64,000 nt of DNA from Marinobacter antarcticus (GCF_900142385.1 NZ_FRAQ01000002.1:62001-126000); one strand, 5' to 3'; positions 1-9,836 are shown, numbered from the stretch's first letter. The notes: a model not told the origin generated them from the letters alone. Program-made: numbers and translations.

Positions 1-1
1 T

Positions 2-949
2 TTCAGTCATTTTACGGATCTTGATCGCCGTCGGCGCGAGTTGGTAGAACAGCGCCTGCGTGATGCAGAGGAGGGCAGAGCGCGCCAGGAGCATGCATGT
101 CAGGTTGCAGAATCACTGGTAAAGAATCTTGCGTCCGGAAGAGACATTCCTGAACCTGTTTTCGAGATGCTGAACGAAGCCTGGACAAAGTACCTTCAGT
201 GGGTCTTGTTGCGGGAAGGTGAGGACAGTGAGCGCTGGGCAGATGCCCGTGAACTGACTGGACACCTTGTCTGGAGTGTCGATCCTCAGCCAGTTGACGA
301 CTCAACCCGAAGTGAACTTCTCAGAGCTATCCCGGCTATTGTCGACGATCTCCGTGTAGCCCTTCAGGAAATCTCCTGGGATCCATTTGCAACCGATACG
401 GCGGTTCGCGATCTGGAACTGGCTCACGTTGACGTGTTTCAGCGTCTGGCTACTGCACCATCCCGGCCCGTACCTTCGGTGGTCGAAGACACGCCTGTAA
501 CCGAAGCGCGAGCTGCGCCCGAGATAAACCGGGCGCCAGAAGCTGCTGAACCGGTTGCCCGGGTAGAGCCGGCGGCAGTGACTGAACCAGACGCAGCTTT
601 AATGTCGCCCTCTGTGCTTTCAGATCCTGCCGATGGAGCGTCTGCTCTGCAAGATGCAGAAGTGGTTTCCCCGCAATGGCTGAAACAGACAGACAGTCTT
701 CGTGTTGGCGCCTGGATTGAACTCACCCGTGACGGAACCAGGCTCCGTTGCAAGCTGGCAGCCTTTATAAGGGCTACAGGCAAGTACATTTTTGTCAATC
801 GCAGTGGGGCGAAGGTTGCGGAGTATCGTCGTCAGGAGCTGGCTTCCGCCATGGCGAGTGGAACCGTCACCATGCTTGATGATGGGTTGATCTTCGACAG
901 GGCGTTGGAATCCATCATCGACAACCTGCGCAGCAGCCGCAGGGATTGA
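2..949 (+). CDS. DUF1631 family protein, C-terminal part (5' end outside window)
   Basis: The reading frame is open from the window edge, so only the last 315 residues are present; the TTG at 41 is an internal codon. The visible part begins with a charged, probably helical segment, followed by a domain with a W-x-x-Y-L core and an HLVWSVDP motif. A Pro/Ala/Glu-rich linker at about residues 150-215 leads to a final domain with DSLRVGAWIELTRDGTRLRC and FVNRSGAKV, a small beta-barrel-like module. This matches my memory of the DUF1631 C-terminus, whose biochemical function is unknown (some databases mislabel it thymidine phosphorylase). It lies directly before ampD, the same order as in Pseudomonas aeruginosa. 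Confidence 0.75.
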   Translation, partial: FSHFTDLDRRRRELVEQRLRDAEEGRARQEHACQVAESLVKNLASGRDIPEPVFEMLNEAWTKYLQWVLLREGEDSERWADARELTGHLVWSVDPQPVDDSTRSELLRAIPAIVDDLRVALQEISWDPFATDTAVRDLELAHVDVFQRLATAPSRPVPSVVEDTPVTEARAAPEINRAPEAAEPVARVEPAAVTEPDAALMSPSVLSDPADGASALQDAEVVSPQWLKQTDSLRVGAWIELTRDGTRLRCKLAAFIRATGKYIFVNRSGAKVAEYRRQELASAMASGTVTMLDDGLIFDRALESIIDNLRSSRRD

Positions 950-1022
950 TCCGTGGTAACAGGCCTTACTTTGTGATTCAATCAAACACACAGTGTAATG
1001 CTCTGATAATTATGGATTCATC

Positions 1023-1673
1023 TTGCCTTATTCAGCTTCTGATCACTCTGACGCGACCGTTTACGGCGAAGACATAAAGGTTCTCCGTGAAACGGGTCGC
1101 CTTTCATCTGCCCGCTGGTGCCCGTCGCCGAACTGCAGCCCCCGCCCCGAAGGCGCGGCTATAAGTCTCCTGGTAGTGCATAGCATCAGCCTTCCTCCTG
1201 GTCAGTTTGGTGGGCGCTACATTGAAGACTTCTTCACGAACTGTCTGAATCCGGCAGAGCACCCGTATTTTTTAACCATTGCTGACATGCGTGTTTCGGC
1301 CCACGCCCTGATTCGCAGGGATGGAGCTGTGGTGCAGTTTGTCAGCTTGCTGGAGAGAGCCTGGCACGCCGGGCGCTCGTGCTTTCAGGGCGTTGAGGAG
1401 TGCAACGACTTTTCCATTGGGATTGAGCTTGAGGGCGCGGATGACATTCCTTATGCGCCCGAGCAGTATCGTGCGCTGACAGAGCTCTCGGCAGTGATCA
1501 GTTCAGCCTGGCCGGACATTACCAGCGATCGTATTACCGGCCACTGTGACATAGCACCCGGTCGCAAGACAGATCCCGGGCCAGCGTTTGAATGGCATTA
1601 TTTCCGGGCTTCTCTGCAGGTTGCTCAGTCTGCCAAACACCGTGGCGAACAGTCTCAAAAAGGAGCTGTGTGA
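1023..1673 (+). CDS. ampD: AmpD, 1,6-anhydro-N-acetylmuramyl-L-alanine amidase
   Basis: Cytoplasmic zinc amidase that removes the stem peptide from anhydro-muropeptides during peptidoglycan recycling; its loss classically derepresses AmpC beta-lactamase. Family residues are in place: zinc ligands near His53 (in LLVVHS), His174 (in ITGHCDIAPG) and Asp184 (in KTDPGP), with the catalytic Glu near 135 (in SIGIELEG) and Lys near 182. The 216-residue length is slightly above the usual 180-190 because of about 25 extra N-terminal residues. The start is uncertain: an in-frame stop sits at 996-998, TTG at 1023 is the only usual start codon after it, and there is no clear ribosome binding site. Its stop codon abuts the ATG of ampE. 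Confidence 0.95.
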   Translation: MPYSASDHSDATVYGEDIKVLRETGRLSSARWCPSPNCSPRPEGAAISLLVVHSISLPPGQFGGRYIEDFFTNCLNPAEHPYFLTIADMRVSAHALIRRDGAVVQFVSLLERAWHAGRSCFQGVEECNDFSIGIELEGADDIPYAPEQYRALTELSAVISSAWPDITSDRITGHCDIAPGRKTDPGPAFEWHYFRASLQVAQSAKHRGEQSQKGAV

Positions 1674-2561
1674 ATGACTCTGGTGGTGTTTCTTATTGCC
1701 TATCTGGTGCGGCGACGTCTTGACAGTCTCAATGTGATTTCCAGTGATGAACTTTGGCGGCGCTGGCTTCATCAGGGCAGCGTTGTGAAAGCCGGCCGCG
1801 AATCGGATATTCTGCGCGGCCTGGTTCTTGTGGCGGTGCCGTCACTGCTTGCAGGGCTGTGCGTATATATTCTGGCGCTATACGGCTGGCGAATTGCTGC
1901 GTATCCGCTCGAAATTTTTGTGCTCGTGTTGATGATGGGCACGCCAGGCTGGCGACTGTCGGTTGAGCCTTATGCGGAAGCCTGGAAAAAGGGCGACATG
2001 CAGGCAGCCTGGCATCATATACAGGAACGCCTGCCTGCCAGTGAGCGCGGAGCTGCGACTGCACCTGAAGTCATGCATCTGTCCCTGTCCCGGGCGCTGA
2101 TGCTGGCGGTGTTTCAACGTTTCTTCCTTGTTGCGTTCTGGTATGTGGTGGGTGGTATCGGACTGGCAATCTTAGTGCGGGGACTTGTGGCCCTGGCACA
2201 GCAGTGGCCTCAGGCGGCTGCAAGACCGAGGTATCTCAAAGCCTGCGAGTGGGTTGGCTGGATACCGGTAAGGCTGCTTTCAATAACCTTCGGGATTGCC
2301 GGCGACCTGTCTGGATGGCTGGCTGAAGCCAGGCCAGTGATTACCGGCATCACTGAAAAAACCTCAGAAGTACTCATGATCGCTGCCAACGGGTCGTTAA
2401 CCGGATATGCTCTTGATCCAGGAAGATTTTCCCGGGTTCACCCGGATGAGTGGGCCAGTTTTGGCGGGCGTAGTCTGAGTGCGGTTAGGGGCTTGCTTAA
2501 CCGGAGTATGTTGGTCTGGATCTGTGTGCTGGCATTGCTGGTTATTGCAGGGGTTGTTTGA
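1674..2561 (+). CDS. ampE: AmpE-type inner membrane protein
   Basis: The ATG directly follows the ampD stop, so the two are translationally coupled as in other gammaproteobacteria. The 295-residue protein has hydrophobic segments at about 45-66, 73-90, 142-172 and 278-295. AmpE is an inner membrane protein linked genetically to beta-lactamase regulation; its molecular role is unclear. Family assignment rests on position after ampD, the membrane layout and motifs such as FWYVVGG and LDPGRF. Confidence 0.88.
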   Translation: MTLVVFLIAYLVRRRLDSLNVISSDELWRRWLHQGSVVKAGRESDILRGLVLVAVPSLLAGLCVYILALYGWRIAAYPLEIFVLVLMMGTPGWRLSVEPYAEAWKKGDMQAAWHHIQERLPASERGAATAPEVMHLSLSRALMLAVFQRFFLVAFWYVVGGIGLAILVRGLVALAQQWPQAAARPRYLKACEWVGWIPVRLLSITFGIAGDLSGWLAEARPVITGITEKTSEVLMIAANGSLTGYALDPGRFSRVHPDEWASFGGRSLSAVRGLLNRSMLVWICVLALLVIAGVV

Positions 2562-2586
2562 GGTATCAGGCCACAAGAGATTGCAC

Positions 2587-2613
2587 TCAAGTTTTCAGGT
2601 GTTCGGGCGATAA
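2587..2613 (+). promoter_or_regulatory. Sigma-28 (FliA)-type promoter for the chemoreceptor gene
   Basis: TCAAGTTT at 2587-2594 and GGCGATAA at 2606-2613 are separated by exactly 11 bases. This fits the flagellar sigma-28 consensus (TAAAGTTT, 11 bases, GCCGATAA; the Pseudomonas variant begins TCAAG). It ends 50 bases before the proposed GTG start of a methyl-accepting chemotaxis gene, the class of gene usually controlled by FliA. Confidence 0.78.
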
Positions 2614-2663
2614 CAAAAAAAGAATTATAATTCAGTTGTTTGTGTTTCAAAGAGAGAGCCGAT

Positions 2664-4694
2664 GTGAAGCAACTTATTAATCCCGCTGTAGCACTGATGA
2701 ACCGGTTGCCAATGCTGTACAAGTTCAGTCTTATCAGCATTCTGTTCCTCTTACCGATTGGTGGGTTGTCCTGGCTGGTGATGACTGAGCTCAACCGCTC
2801 GGTTGAGGCCATGACCCGTGGCGTGGAGGGCCTCGAGCAACTGCGCCAGATAGATCGTCTGGTAGACGCGTCAATGGACTACCGGGATTACCGTGCGCCA
2901 GCGGTGGCTAAAAATGAGAGCGCCATCATGGCTCGCTCGGATGATGCAGCCGGAGATATCAATTCCATTCTGGAAAGCCTGACGTCAGAAACACGCTCAT
3001 TTGATGCATCCGGCGCCTGGTCAGATCAGGTTGAAGCCGTCAGGGTTGACTGGCAGAACCTCCGAGCAGATGACAATTACCAGACCAATTTTGACCCCCA
3101 GTTCAAGTATTACCAAGAGTTTGTCCAGAAAGTTCTGGCGCTTCTTCCCGCCACCATAGAAACATCAGGGCTGGGCCAGGGCGCATCGAGAGAAAGCCTG
3201 CTTATTCTTGGGCTGATCCGTGAAACTCTGCCGGATGCCCGCAGCGTTATCGGGCAGGCACGATCCTACGGGTTCTATGCGTTGGTCGAAGGGCAGGTTG
3301 GCTATGCTTTAAGTGAAACGCTCAACGAAATCTATGACGGCCTTACAAATCGTAGTTCGTTGCTTTCTCCGGCGCTGACGATCGCTGCAGATGCGGCTCC
3401 GGCGTTAGCATCTCGGGCGGGCGATGCATTTCAGAAGGTTGATGGAAGCCTTCTGAACGTCCGTGAGCTGCTTGATCTGAATATCATCACACCCATGCGA
3501 CTGGAGCTGTCCTGGCAGGATTATGACTCGCGTATTTCCGCACAGCTGGCGGGTTATAGCGTGGTGAAAACTGCTGCTTTTGATGAGATAGAAACCAACT
3601 TGAATGCAAGCCTGGAGCAGGAAGTGATCCAGCGTCGCCTGATCGTAGTGGCACTGATCGTTGTTCTGCTGATTGTCGTGTATCTCTATGTTGGGTTTTT
3701 CATGTCTGTGCGCACCGCAATCAACCGGTTCAGTGAGGCGGCACGCAAGGTGGCTGCAGGGGACATGACCACCCACATATCACTTGATAACCGCGATGAG
3801 CTCGGCGAGTTGACCGGCGAGTTCAACAGCATGACGGATCGAATAGCCGACCTGATACGCTCTGTAGGCCAGACAACCTCCGAAGTTGACCAGCAGGCTG
3901 CGCGAGTCAATGATACGGCCTCCGCCAACAGCGAAGCAGTGGCTCGCCAGATGGCAGAAAGCGGACAGATCAATGAAGCTATGAGCCAGATGGTTGAGGC
4001 TGTGAATGAGGTCACAGAGAGCGCCCATAGGGTTGCAGATAGTGCCACGGCTGCTGAGCAGGATACGGAAACTGGCCGTGGTGTTGTTTCGGATACCGTG
4101 GAAAGCATCAACCGCCTGGCGACCGAGATTTCCGGTGCGGTGGATGTGATCAACCGGGTTAGCGACGACAGCGACAACATCAGCCAGGTTCTGGTGGAAA
4201 TCAAGGCGATAGCTGGTCAGACCAACCTTCTGGCCCTGAACGCTGCAATTGAAGCGGCCCGTGCGGGCGAGCACGGCCGCGGCTTTGCGGTCGTTGCCGA
4301 TGAAGTACGTTCTTTGTCCCAGCGTACTCATAAGTCCACTGAAGAAATCGAGGACATGATTTCACGGCTTCAGAGTGGCGTGAAAGATGCTGTAGCTGCC
4401 ATGACCAATAGCCGGGATGTAACCCAGACAACGGTTGAGAAATCCGGAGAAGTAACGGAGGCCCTTAGCCGGATTGCTCAGGGTATCTCTGTGATTGTGG
4501 ACATGAGTCATCAAATTGCCCAGGCGGCAGAGGAGCAGTCAGCGGTATCCAAAGATGTGAATGCCAGTGTCGCCCACATTGGTGAATTGGGGACATCGAC
4601 TGCCGCTAACGCTGAAGAAACCCTGGCCTCATCCCGCCAGATGTCCGAGCTGACGGCCTCTCTTCAGAGGCTTGTAGAGGCGTTTAAAGTCTGA
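2664..4694 (+). CDS. Methyl-accepting chemotaxis protein
   Basis: Transmembrane chemoreceptor that signals to CheA/CheW. I chose GTG at 2664 because a GAGAGAG ribosome binding site lies 6-8 bases upstream; a TTG at 2640 is less likely. In the 676-residue product the first membrane segment is near residues 18-38, followed by a large (about 280 residues) mostly helical periplasmic region with no recognised ligand motif. The second membrane segment is near 323-346, then HAMP and the cytoplasmic signalling domain. The conserved hairpin tip [18 protein letters not shown] is near residue 518. There is no C-terminal CheR-tethering pentapeptide. Expression is probably tied to flagella through the sigma-28 site upstream. 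Confidence 0.95.
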   Translation: MKQLINPAVALMNRLPMLYKFSLISILFLLPIGGLSWLVMTELNRSVEAMTRGVEGLEQLRQIDRLVDASMDYRDYRAPAVAKNESAIMARSDDAAGDINSILESLTSETRSFDASGAWSDQVEAVRVDWQNLRADDNYQTNFDPQFKYYQEFVQKVLALLPATIETSGLGQGASRESLLILGLIRETLPDARSVIGQARSYGFYALVEGQVGYALSETLNEIYDGLTNRSSLLSPALTIAADAAPALASRAGDAFQKVDGSLLNVRELLDLNIITPMRLELSWQDYDSRISAQLAGYSVVKTAAFDEIETNLNASLEQEVIQRRLIVVALIVVLLIVVYLYVGFFMSVRTAINRFSEAARKVAAGDMTTHISLDNRDELGELTGEFNSMTDRIADLIRSVGQTTSEVDQQAARVNDTASANSEAVARQMAESGQINEAMSQMVEAVNEVTESAHRVADSATAAEQDTETGRGVVSDTVESINRLATEISGAVDVINRVSDDSDNISQVLVEIKAIAGQTNLLALNAAIEAARAGEHGRGFAVVADEVRSLSQRTHKSTEEIEDMISRLQSGVKDAVAAMTNSRDVTQTTVEKSGEVTEALSRIAQGISVIVDMSHQIAQAAEEQSAVSKDVNASVAHIGELGTSTAANAEETLASSRQMSELTASLQRLVEAFKV

Positions 4695-4727
4695 GGTCGG
4701 GGCTACATTACATGCCCGACTTCTTTT
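4693..4727. terminator. Bidirectional hairpin between convergent genes
   Basis: A stem of about 9 bp (4693-4701 with 4715-4723, one G-T pair) is followed on the plus strand by TTTT. It overlaps the chemoreceptor stop and the last codons of the convergent cobalamin adenosyltransferase gene, so it probably ends plus-strand transcription. Confidence 0.5.
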
Positions 4728-5265
4728 GATCCCACAGAATTTCTTCAGCGCCTCCACGGCGCGCCAATACCCGCGATGCGACAAACAGCAGATCTGATAA
4801 ACGGTTCAGATATTGGCGTGCCAGCAGGTTGATGGAATCTTCATGGCTGAGGGCGACCACAACCCGCTCAGCGCGGCGGCACACTGCGCGGGCCATATGG
4901 CACTGCGCCGCAGCAGGGCTTCCGCCGGGCAGGATGAAGTTCTTCAGGGGCGGCAGAGGCTCGTTCAGCTCATCCAGCAGGTTTTCCAGCCAGCTGATGT
5001 GCTCATCATTGATCACCTTGCTACCCGGAATCGCAAATTCACCGCCCAGATCGAACAGGTGATGCTGAATGCGGCGCAAGGATTCCAGCATCTCATCATC
5101 GCTGTCCAGAGTTTCAATCAGCAGGCCAATGTGGCAGTTCAGCTCATCGGCCATGCCCATCGCCTCAACGCGCTGAGCATTCTTTGCAATACGGTTACCA
5201 TCGGCCAGGCCGGTAGAACCGTCGTCACCGGTGCGGGTGTAAATCTTGGAAAGGCGATTGCCCAT
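4708..5265 (-). CDS. PduO-type cob(I)alamin adenosyltransferase
   Basis: Transfers the adenosyl group of ATP to cob(I)alamin to make adenosylcobalamin. The 185-residue length fits single-domain PduO/ATR enzymes. The N-terminal ATP-binding signature YTRTGDDGSTGLADG is at residues 9-23, and the C-terminal RQYLNRLSDLLFVASR contains the conserved Arg/Asn pair that contacts ATP and cobalamin. It lies 42 bases downstream of the panE-like gene on the same strand, possibly co-transcribed. No cobalamin riboswitch was seen. Confidence 0.93.
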   Translation of the reverse strand: MGNRLSKIYTRTGDDGSTGLADGNRIAKNAQRVEAMGMADELNCHIGLLIETLDSDDEMLESLRRIQHHLFDLGGEFAIPGSKVINDEHISWLENLLDELNEPLPPLKNFILPGGSPAAAQCHMARAVCRRAERVVVALSHEDSINLLARQYLNRLSDLLFVASRVLARRGGAEEILWDQKKSGM

Positions 5266-5307
5266 GAAGGTACTCCTTATTGGTTAAACGCTGATTGGAT
5301 AAAAGCA

Positions 5308-6342
5308 TTACAGAGCTTTTACTCGCTCAGTCAGCATTTGGTTTACTGGTGTGGCAATGTCATGGCGTTTTCCGCATTGCACAAGGTAGCCATTGATAAA
5401 ATCGATCTCGGTTTTACGTCCTGCCTTAACATCCGCCCGCATGGACGACGTATTGCTGGCGGTACTCCCCGCCACCGTTTCAACCCGCTCGCGCAGGACC
5501 TCCTGCGCAATGGTCTCCGAGGTTTCAGTCTGCAGCAAAAGAGACATCTCCCGGCAAAGCCCGTCAATATTTTGCTGATACAGAGATGAGTCCAGAATAT
5601 CGCCGTTAGGGCAGTCCAGCAGAGCTGTAAACGGATTGATACCCGCGTTGATCACGAGCTTCTGCCAGAGCCGCTGCAAAATGTTCTCTTCTAAATGAAC
5701 CCGCAAACCGGTCGCAGCCAGTTGTTGAACAACGCTCGCTGAGTGGTTGGCGGCAGAGGCCGTCAGCGCACCCACCCAGGTATCCCCAGCCCCTGCATGA
5801 ACCAGCATATCCGGCGACGGCCGATTTGCACCTTCAGTCGTGCTGGCAGCCAAAATCGGCCGCCCCGGCCAGCGTTCAGCAACCGCCTGCTGGCTACCGA
5901 GACCGTTCTGAAACAAAACAACAGGCGTGTCTTCTGAAATATGAGGTAACCAGTCATTCAGGGCTGCAAGCGTATCGCCAGCCTTGGTTGTTACCAGCAA
6001 CAACCCTACATGTTCAATAGGGTCCAGCCAGCGCCGTGATACCGGGATACGTGTACGCACAAGGCTTGGCGAAGCCGTCAGGCGGGCCTCCCCGAAACCT
6101 TGTGGAGCCATGGATGGCGGAACAGAGCGTACAAGGACGTATTCACAGCGTGTTTCGGGGAGGCCCGCCTGACGGCTGAAGCTCCACCGAGGCTGATTTC
6201 TCTCAGGCTGATTGCAGGACAGGCGCGGCAAGAAAGCACAATGCTCAGAAGGCAAAAGGGCGGCCCAAAGCCGCCCCAAAGAACCCGCTCCAAGAATGGC
6301 GATCAACCCGCCACTCCCGGAACGCTCACCCGCAGACACCAT
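5308..6342 (-). CDS. Ketopantoate reductase-like protein (PanE/ApbA family) with in-frame palindromic insert
   Basis: NADPH-dependent reductase family that makes pantoate for coenzyme A; paralogues occur, so substrate is not certain. Seen: N-terminal Rossmann motif ILGAGSLGRLWA (residues 16-27), LLVTTKAGDTL with the likely catalytic Lys, NAGINPFTALLDCPNG, and C-terminal KTEIDFINGYLV. At 344 residues it is longer than the usual roughly 300. Residues 56-90 are encoded exactly by a 105-base palindromic element (separate entry), which reads through as RQAGLPETR ... GFGEARLTA. The insert falls between the Rossmann core and the strand before the Lys motif, a surface region in known structures. The frame is intact, so the protein may still work. 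The start is 3 bases after the valS stop codon. Confidence 0.8.
   Translation of the reverse strand: MVSAGERSGSGGLIAILGAGSLGRLWAALLPSEHCAFLPRLSCNQPERNQPRWSFSRQAGLPETRCEYVLVRSVPPSMAPQGFGEARLTASPSLVRTRIPVSRRWLDPIEHVGLLLVTTKAGDTLAALNDWLPHISEDTPVVLFQNGLGSQQAVAERWPGRPILAASTTEGANRPSPDMLVHAGAGDTWVGALTASAANHSASVVQQLAATGLRVHLEENILQRLWQKLVINAGINPFTALLDCPNGDILDSSLYQQNIDGLCREMSLLLQTETSETIAQEVLRERVETVAGSTASNTSSMRADVKAGRKTEIDFINGYLVQCGKRHDIATPVNQMLTERVKAL
6073..6177. repeat. REP-like palindromic element inserted in frame inside panE-like gene
   Basis: The arms at 6073-6098 and 6152-6177 are perfect 26-base reverse complements (left arm begins AGCCGTCAGGCGGGCCTCCC). The 53-base centre contains a smaller palindrome, GCCATGGATGGC at 6108-6119. 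Total length is 105 bases, exactly 35 codons, with no stop in the panE frame. GC-rich arms and a structured centre resemble dispersed intergenic REP/BIME-type elements. The 10-mer CGCCTGACGG from its right arm also occurs at 45219-45228 and 48608-48617 in another stem-loop. No transposase gene is nearby. Confidence 0.85.
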
Positions 6343-6344
6343 AA

Positions 6345-9197
6345 CTACATGGCCTCAATGTCTGCGCGTTGCTGCTCCAGCCGGCTCAGATTACCCCGAG
6401 CCTCAGTCAGCTTCTCCTGCTCCTTGGCCACAACTTCCGCCGGCGCCTTGGCAGTGAACTTCTCATTGTTCAGCTTGCCTTCCAGGCGCCCGATTTCCTT
6501 CTGCAGGCGCTCGAGCTCCTTGTCCAGGCGCTTCAGCTCCGCGTCTTTATCGATCAGGCCGGCCATAGGTACCAGCACTTCCATATCGCCAACCAGCTGA
6601 GTGGCACTCATGGGCGCTTTATCACCCTCAAACCACTCCAGACTTTCCAGCTTGGCCAGAGAACTCAGGAACTGGCGGTTCTCGTTCATCCTGCGCTGAC
6701 CTTCTGCGCTGTTGCCGCGGAACAGAACCGGAATCTTTTTCGCCGGGGAAATGTTCATCTCGCCGCGGATGTTGCGCACGGCCACAATCACGCCTTTGAG
6801 CCACTCAATATCCGAAACCGCCTGATCATCCTGCTTGCTGGCATCCACCTGCGGGAACGGCTGCAGCATAATGCTGTCGCCCGATTTTCCTGCCAGCGGC
6901 GCAATGCGCTGCCAGATTTCTTCCGTGATAAAAGGCATGATCGGGTGAGCCAGGCGCAGAACGGTTTCCAGCACGCGAACCAGAGTGCGGCGGGTACCGC
7001 GTTTGGCTTCGGCGCTGGCGTTTTCGTCGCTCAGGGAAGGCTTGGACAGCTCCAGATACCAGTCGCAGTATTCGTTCCAGATGAACTCGTACAGCGCCTG
7101 TGAGGCCAGGTCAAAGCGGTATTGATCCAGATGGCGGGTCACGTCCTGCTCGCACTGTTGCAAGGCGCTGATAATCCAGCGGTCGGCCAGCGAAAGTTCC
7201 ACCGGCTCGCCGTTAGCGCCGCAGTCTTCGCCTTCGGTGTTCATCAGCACATAACGGGCGGCGTTCCACAGTTTGTTGCAGAAGTTGCGGTAGCCTTCCA
7301 GGCGCTTCATATCCCAGTTGATGTCACGGCCGGTGGTGGCCATGGCCGCCAGGGTGAAACGCAGGGCGTCAGTGCCATGCGCCGAGATACCTTCCGGGAA
7401 TTCCTTCTCGGTCTGTTTGGCAATTTTCTTGGCCAGCTTGGGCTGCATCAGGTTGCCGGTGCGCTTCTCCAATAGCGGAGCCAGGTCGATGCCATCAATC
7501 ATGTCCAGCGGATCAATCACGTTGCCCTTGGATTTGGACATTTTGTCGCCGTGCTCGTCGCGGATCAGACCCGTGACGTAAACCGTCTTGAACGGTACTT
7601 GGGGCGTGCCGTCTTCATTTTTCATGAAGTGCATGGTCATCATAATCATCCGGGCAACCCAGAAGAAAATGATGTCAAAACCCGTGACAAGAACATCTGT
7701 GGAGTGGAAGGTTTTCAGGCGCTCAGTAATTTCCGGCCAGCCCAGAGTGCCGAAAGTCCACAGGGCAGAACTGAACCAGGTATCCAGTACGTCGTCGTCC
7801 TGCCTCAGCACAAAATCTGCTGTCAGTTTGTGCTTCTGGCGAACTTCGTCTTCGCTGCGGCCTACGTAGATATTGCCGTCTGCGTCGTACCAGGCCGGAA
7901 TGCGGTGGCCCCACCAAAGCTGGCGGGAAATACACCAGTCCTGAATGTCGCGCATCCAGGAGAAGTACATGTTCTCATACTGTTTTGGTACAAATTGGAT
8001 GCGGCCGTCTTCAACCGCTTCAATGGCCGGCTTGGCCAGGGTTTTGGCATCGGCAAACCATTGGTCGGTCAGCATCGGCTCGATGATCAGGCCGGAACGA
8101 TCGCCGCGGGGTACGCTCAACACGTGGTCTTCCACCTGCTGAACCAGACCGGCGGCGTCCATATCAGCCACAATCTGCTTGCGCGCGTCTTCCCGAGTCA
8201 GCCCGGCATAATTCGCGGGCAGGGAAGCGTCCAGCTCGGTGTTTTCGCTGCCGTCGCTGTTAAACACTTCTGCCTGATCACGGATATTTGCATCCTGTGT
8301 CAGCACGTTCATCATCGGCAAGTTGTTGCGTTTGCCCACGGCGTAGTCATTAAAGTCGTGAGCCGGGGTGATTTTCACGCAGCCGGAGCCCTTTTCCGGA
8401 TCGGCATGGTGGTCGGCAATGATTGGAATGCGGCGGTTTACCAGTGGCAGCATCACGAACTTGCCAATCAGGTGCTGATAGCGCTCGTCGTCCGGGTGAA
8501 CGGCTACGGCCGTATCACCCAGCATGGTTTCCGGGCGAGTGGTGGCAACGACCAAGTAGTTTTTACCATCTTGCGTGGTTGCGCCGTCGGCCAGGGGGTA
8601 GCGCAGGTGCCAGAAAAAACCTTTCTCTTCTTTGTTTTCCACTTCCAGATCGGAAATGGCGGTGTGCAGTTTGGGGTCCCAGTTCACCAGACGCTTGCCA
8701 CGGTATACCAGCCCCTCTTCGTACAGGCGGATAAACACTTCCTGCACGGCCTTGTAGAAACCGTCGTCCATAGTGAAGCGTTCGGTATCCCAGTCTACCG
8801 AGTTACCCAACCGGCGCATCTGATCGGTGATGGTGCCGCCAGACTCTTCCTTCCACTCCCAGATACGCTTGATGAATTCATCGCGGCCCAGATCGTGGCG
8901 GGTTTTGCCTTCTTCAGCGGCGAGTTTGCGCTCAACAACCATCTGGGTGGCAATGCCTGCGTGGTCACTGCCTACCTGCCACAGGGTGTTATGGCCCTGC
9001 ATGCGTTTATAGCGGGTCAGGGTGTCCATAATGGTGTGCTGGAAGGCGTGGCCCATGTGCAGGCTGCCGGTCACATTGGGTGGCGGGATAGCGATGCTGT
9101 AGGGCTGACCTTCACCGCTGGGGCGGAAGTACCCTTTGGATTCCCAGTTTTCGTACCACTGGCGCTCGATGTTTTCTGGCTGGTAGGTTTTTTCCAT
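6345..9197 (-). CDS. valS: Valyl-tRNA synthetase
   Basis: Charges tRNA-Val; class I enzyme with editing domain. HIGH-type motif [14 protein letters not shown] is near residues 38-51, [12 protein letters not shown] near 546, and the C-terminal coiled coil ([19 protein letters not shown]) that binds the tRNA elbow is present. I prefer ATG at 9197 (950 residues, beginning [11 protein letters not shown] as in Pseudomonas ValS) over the in-frame TTG at 9230, which would add 11 residues. It follows holC by about 100 bases in the common pepA-holC-valS order. Confidence 0.97.
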   Translation of the reverse strand: MEKTYQPENIERQWYENWESKGYFRPSGEGQPYSIAIPPPNVTGSLHMGHAFQHTIMDTLTRYKRMQGHNTLWQVGSDHAGIATQMVVERKLAAEEGKTRHDLGRDEFIKRIWEWKEESGGTITDQMRRLGNSVDWDTERFTMDDGFYKAVQEVFIRLYEEGLVYRGKRLVNWDPKLHTAISDLEVENKEEKGFFWHLRYPLADGATTQDGKNYLVVATTRPETMLGDTAVAVHPDDERYQHLIGKFVMLPLVNRRIPIIADHHADPEKGSGCVKITPAHDFNDYAVGKRNNLPMMNVLTQDANIRDQAEVFNSDGSENTELDASLPANYAGLTREDARKQIVADMDAAGLVQQVEDHVLSVPRGDRSGLIIEPMLTDQWFADAKTLAKPAIEAVEDGRIQFVPKQYENMYFSWMRDIQDWCISRQLWWGHRIPAWYDADGNIYVGRSEDEVRQKHKLTADFVLRQDDDVLDTWFSSALWTFGTLGWPEITERLKTFHSTDVLVTGFDIIFFWVARMIMMTMHFMKNEDGTPQVPFKTVYVTGLIRDEHGDKMSKSKGNVIDPLDMIDGIDLAPLLEKRTGNLMQPKLAKKIAKQTEKEFPEGISAHGTDALRFTLAAMATTGRDINWDMKRLEGYRNFCNKLWNAARYVLMNTEGEDCGANGEPVELSLADRWIISALQQCEQDVTRHLDQYRFDLASQALYEFIWNEYCDWYLELSKPSLSDENASAEAKRGTRRTLVRVLETVLRLAHPIMPFITEEIWQRIAPLAGKSGDSIMLQPFPQVDASKQDDQAVSDIEWLKGVIVAVRNIRGEMNISPAKKIPVLFRGNSAEGQRRMNENRQFLSSLAKLESLEWFEGDKAPMSATQLVGDMEVLVPMAGLIDKDAELKRLDKELERLQKEIGRLEGKLNNEKFTAKAPAEVVAKEQEKLTEARGNLSRLEQQRADIEAM

Positions 9198-9293
9198 GGA
9201 TTTTTGCTGGTGACCGTTTGGTTGATTCAAAGGGGGAATTGAAACGTTCGATTATACATGGTTGGCCGGATTGCGGCGAACCCGAGAGCGAGG

Positions 9294-9836
9294 CTAACGC
9301 TTTCTTTGATCGTGCACTCTGGGCTCGATACCCAGCGCCCTGAGTTGTTTGAAGTGTGACCGGGCCTGGTTGAGAATCGCGGGATCATTGTGGGCCACCA
9401 GAGCGAGACGTTTGAACCGGTCTGCGTTCGCCGGAAGAGTCTCCGAGAGGATGATGACGGTATCCCAGTCTTCAGCCACCGGCGGGCACAGCAGGATGCC
9501 GACAGGGTCGGTAAAGGTTGTGGCGGAGTCGGACACGATGCTGTGGGGGATGAACGCGTCGGGGCTGAGGTTCCAGAGTAGTTCGTCCAGTTCTTCGGCC
9601 TGTTGTGCGGTATCACATACGATGCACACCCGGTCGCCTTGCTGCCAGGCTTTGTTTACAAGCTTGGTTGCGTGCAGGTTGCGTGCGGCAGGGGTGTCCT
9701 GGAGGAGTATGTGGAACCAGTAGCGCTGGTTTCTTTCTTCCTGTCCTGCCTCCCCTCCAGCCTCTTGGCTGGAGTTACCGGCAGCATAGCTGCCGGTTTG
9801 TGTTGCCGGATTGCTTTCCACATTACTACCCGGCAT
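9294..9836 (-). CDS. holC: DNA polymerase III chi subunit with N-terminal extension
   Basis: Chi links the clamp loader to single-stranded-DNA-binding protein. The chi fold begins at about residue 37 (RYWFHILLQDTPAARNLHATKLV) and runs through VCIVCDTAQQAEELDELLW, FIPHSIV and the C-terminal LALVAHNDPAILNQARSHF. The first ~35 residues (Gly/Glu/Ser/Gln-rich) are extra compared with the usual 140-150-residue chi and contain two perfect hairpins at DNA level. The ATG at 9836 overlaps the pepA stop by 11 bases; GTG at 9821 is an alternative. No start codon exists right at the chi core, so the extension is probably translated. Confidence 0.88.
   Translation of the reverse strand: MPGSNVESNPATQTGSYAAGNSSQEAGGEAGQEERNQRYWFHILLQDTPAARNLHATKLVNKAWQQGDRVCIVCDTAQQAEELDELLWNLSPDAFIPHSIVSDSATTFTDPVGILLCPPVAEDWDTVIILSETLPANADRFKRLALVAHNDPAILNQARSHFKQLRALGIEPRVHDQRKR
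9755..9797. other. Two tandem perfect hairpins in the 5' part of holC
   Basis: Hairpin one: CTCCAGCC at 9755-9762 pairs with GGCTGGAG at 9767-9774 around a TCTT loop. Hairpin two: ACCGGCAGC at 9777-9785 pairs with GCTGCCGGT at 9789-9797 around ATA. They are 2 bases apart and lie in the unusual N-terminal extension of holC, just after pepA. They could be a processing or attenuation structure between pepA and holC, or a captured palindromic repeat. Confidence 0.6.

Noticed and set aside
4829..5589. 258-residue plus-strand frame across the pduO and panE-like genes
   Set aside because: It runs antisense through two genes with clear family motifs.
7551..9242. 563-residue open frame on the plus strand
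   Set aside because: It lies antisense to valS, whose full set of class I motifs is intact; the frame is a shadow of a GC-rich coding region.
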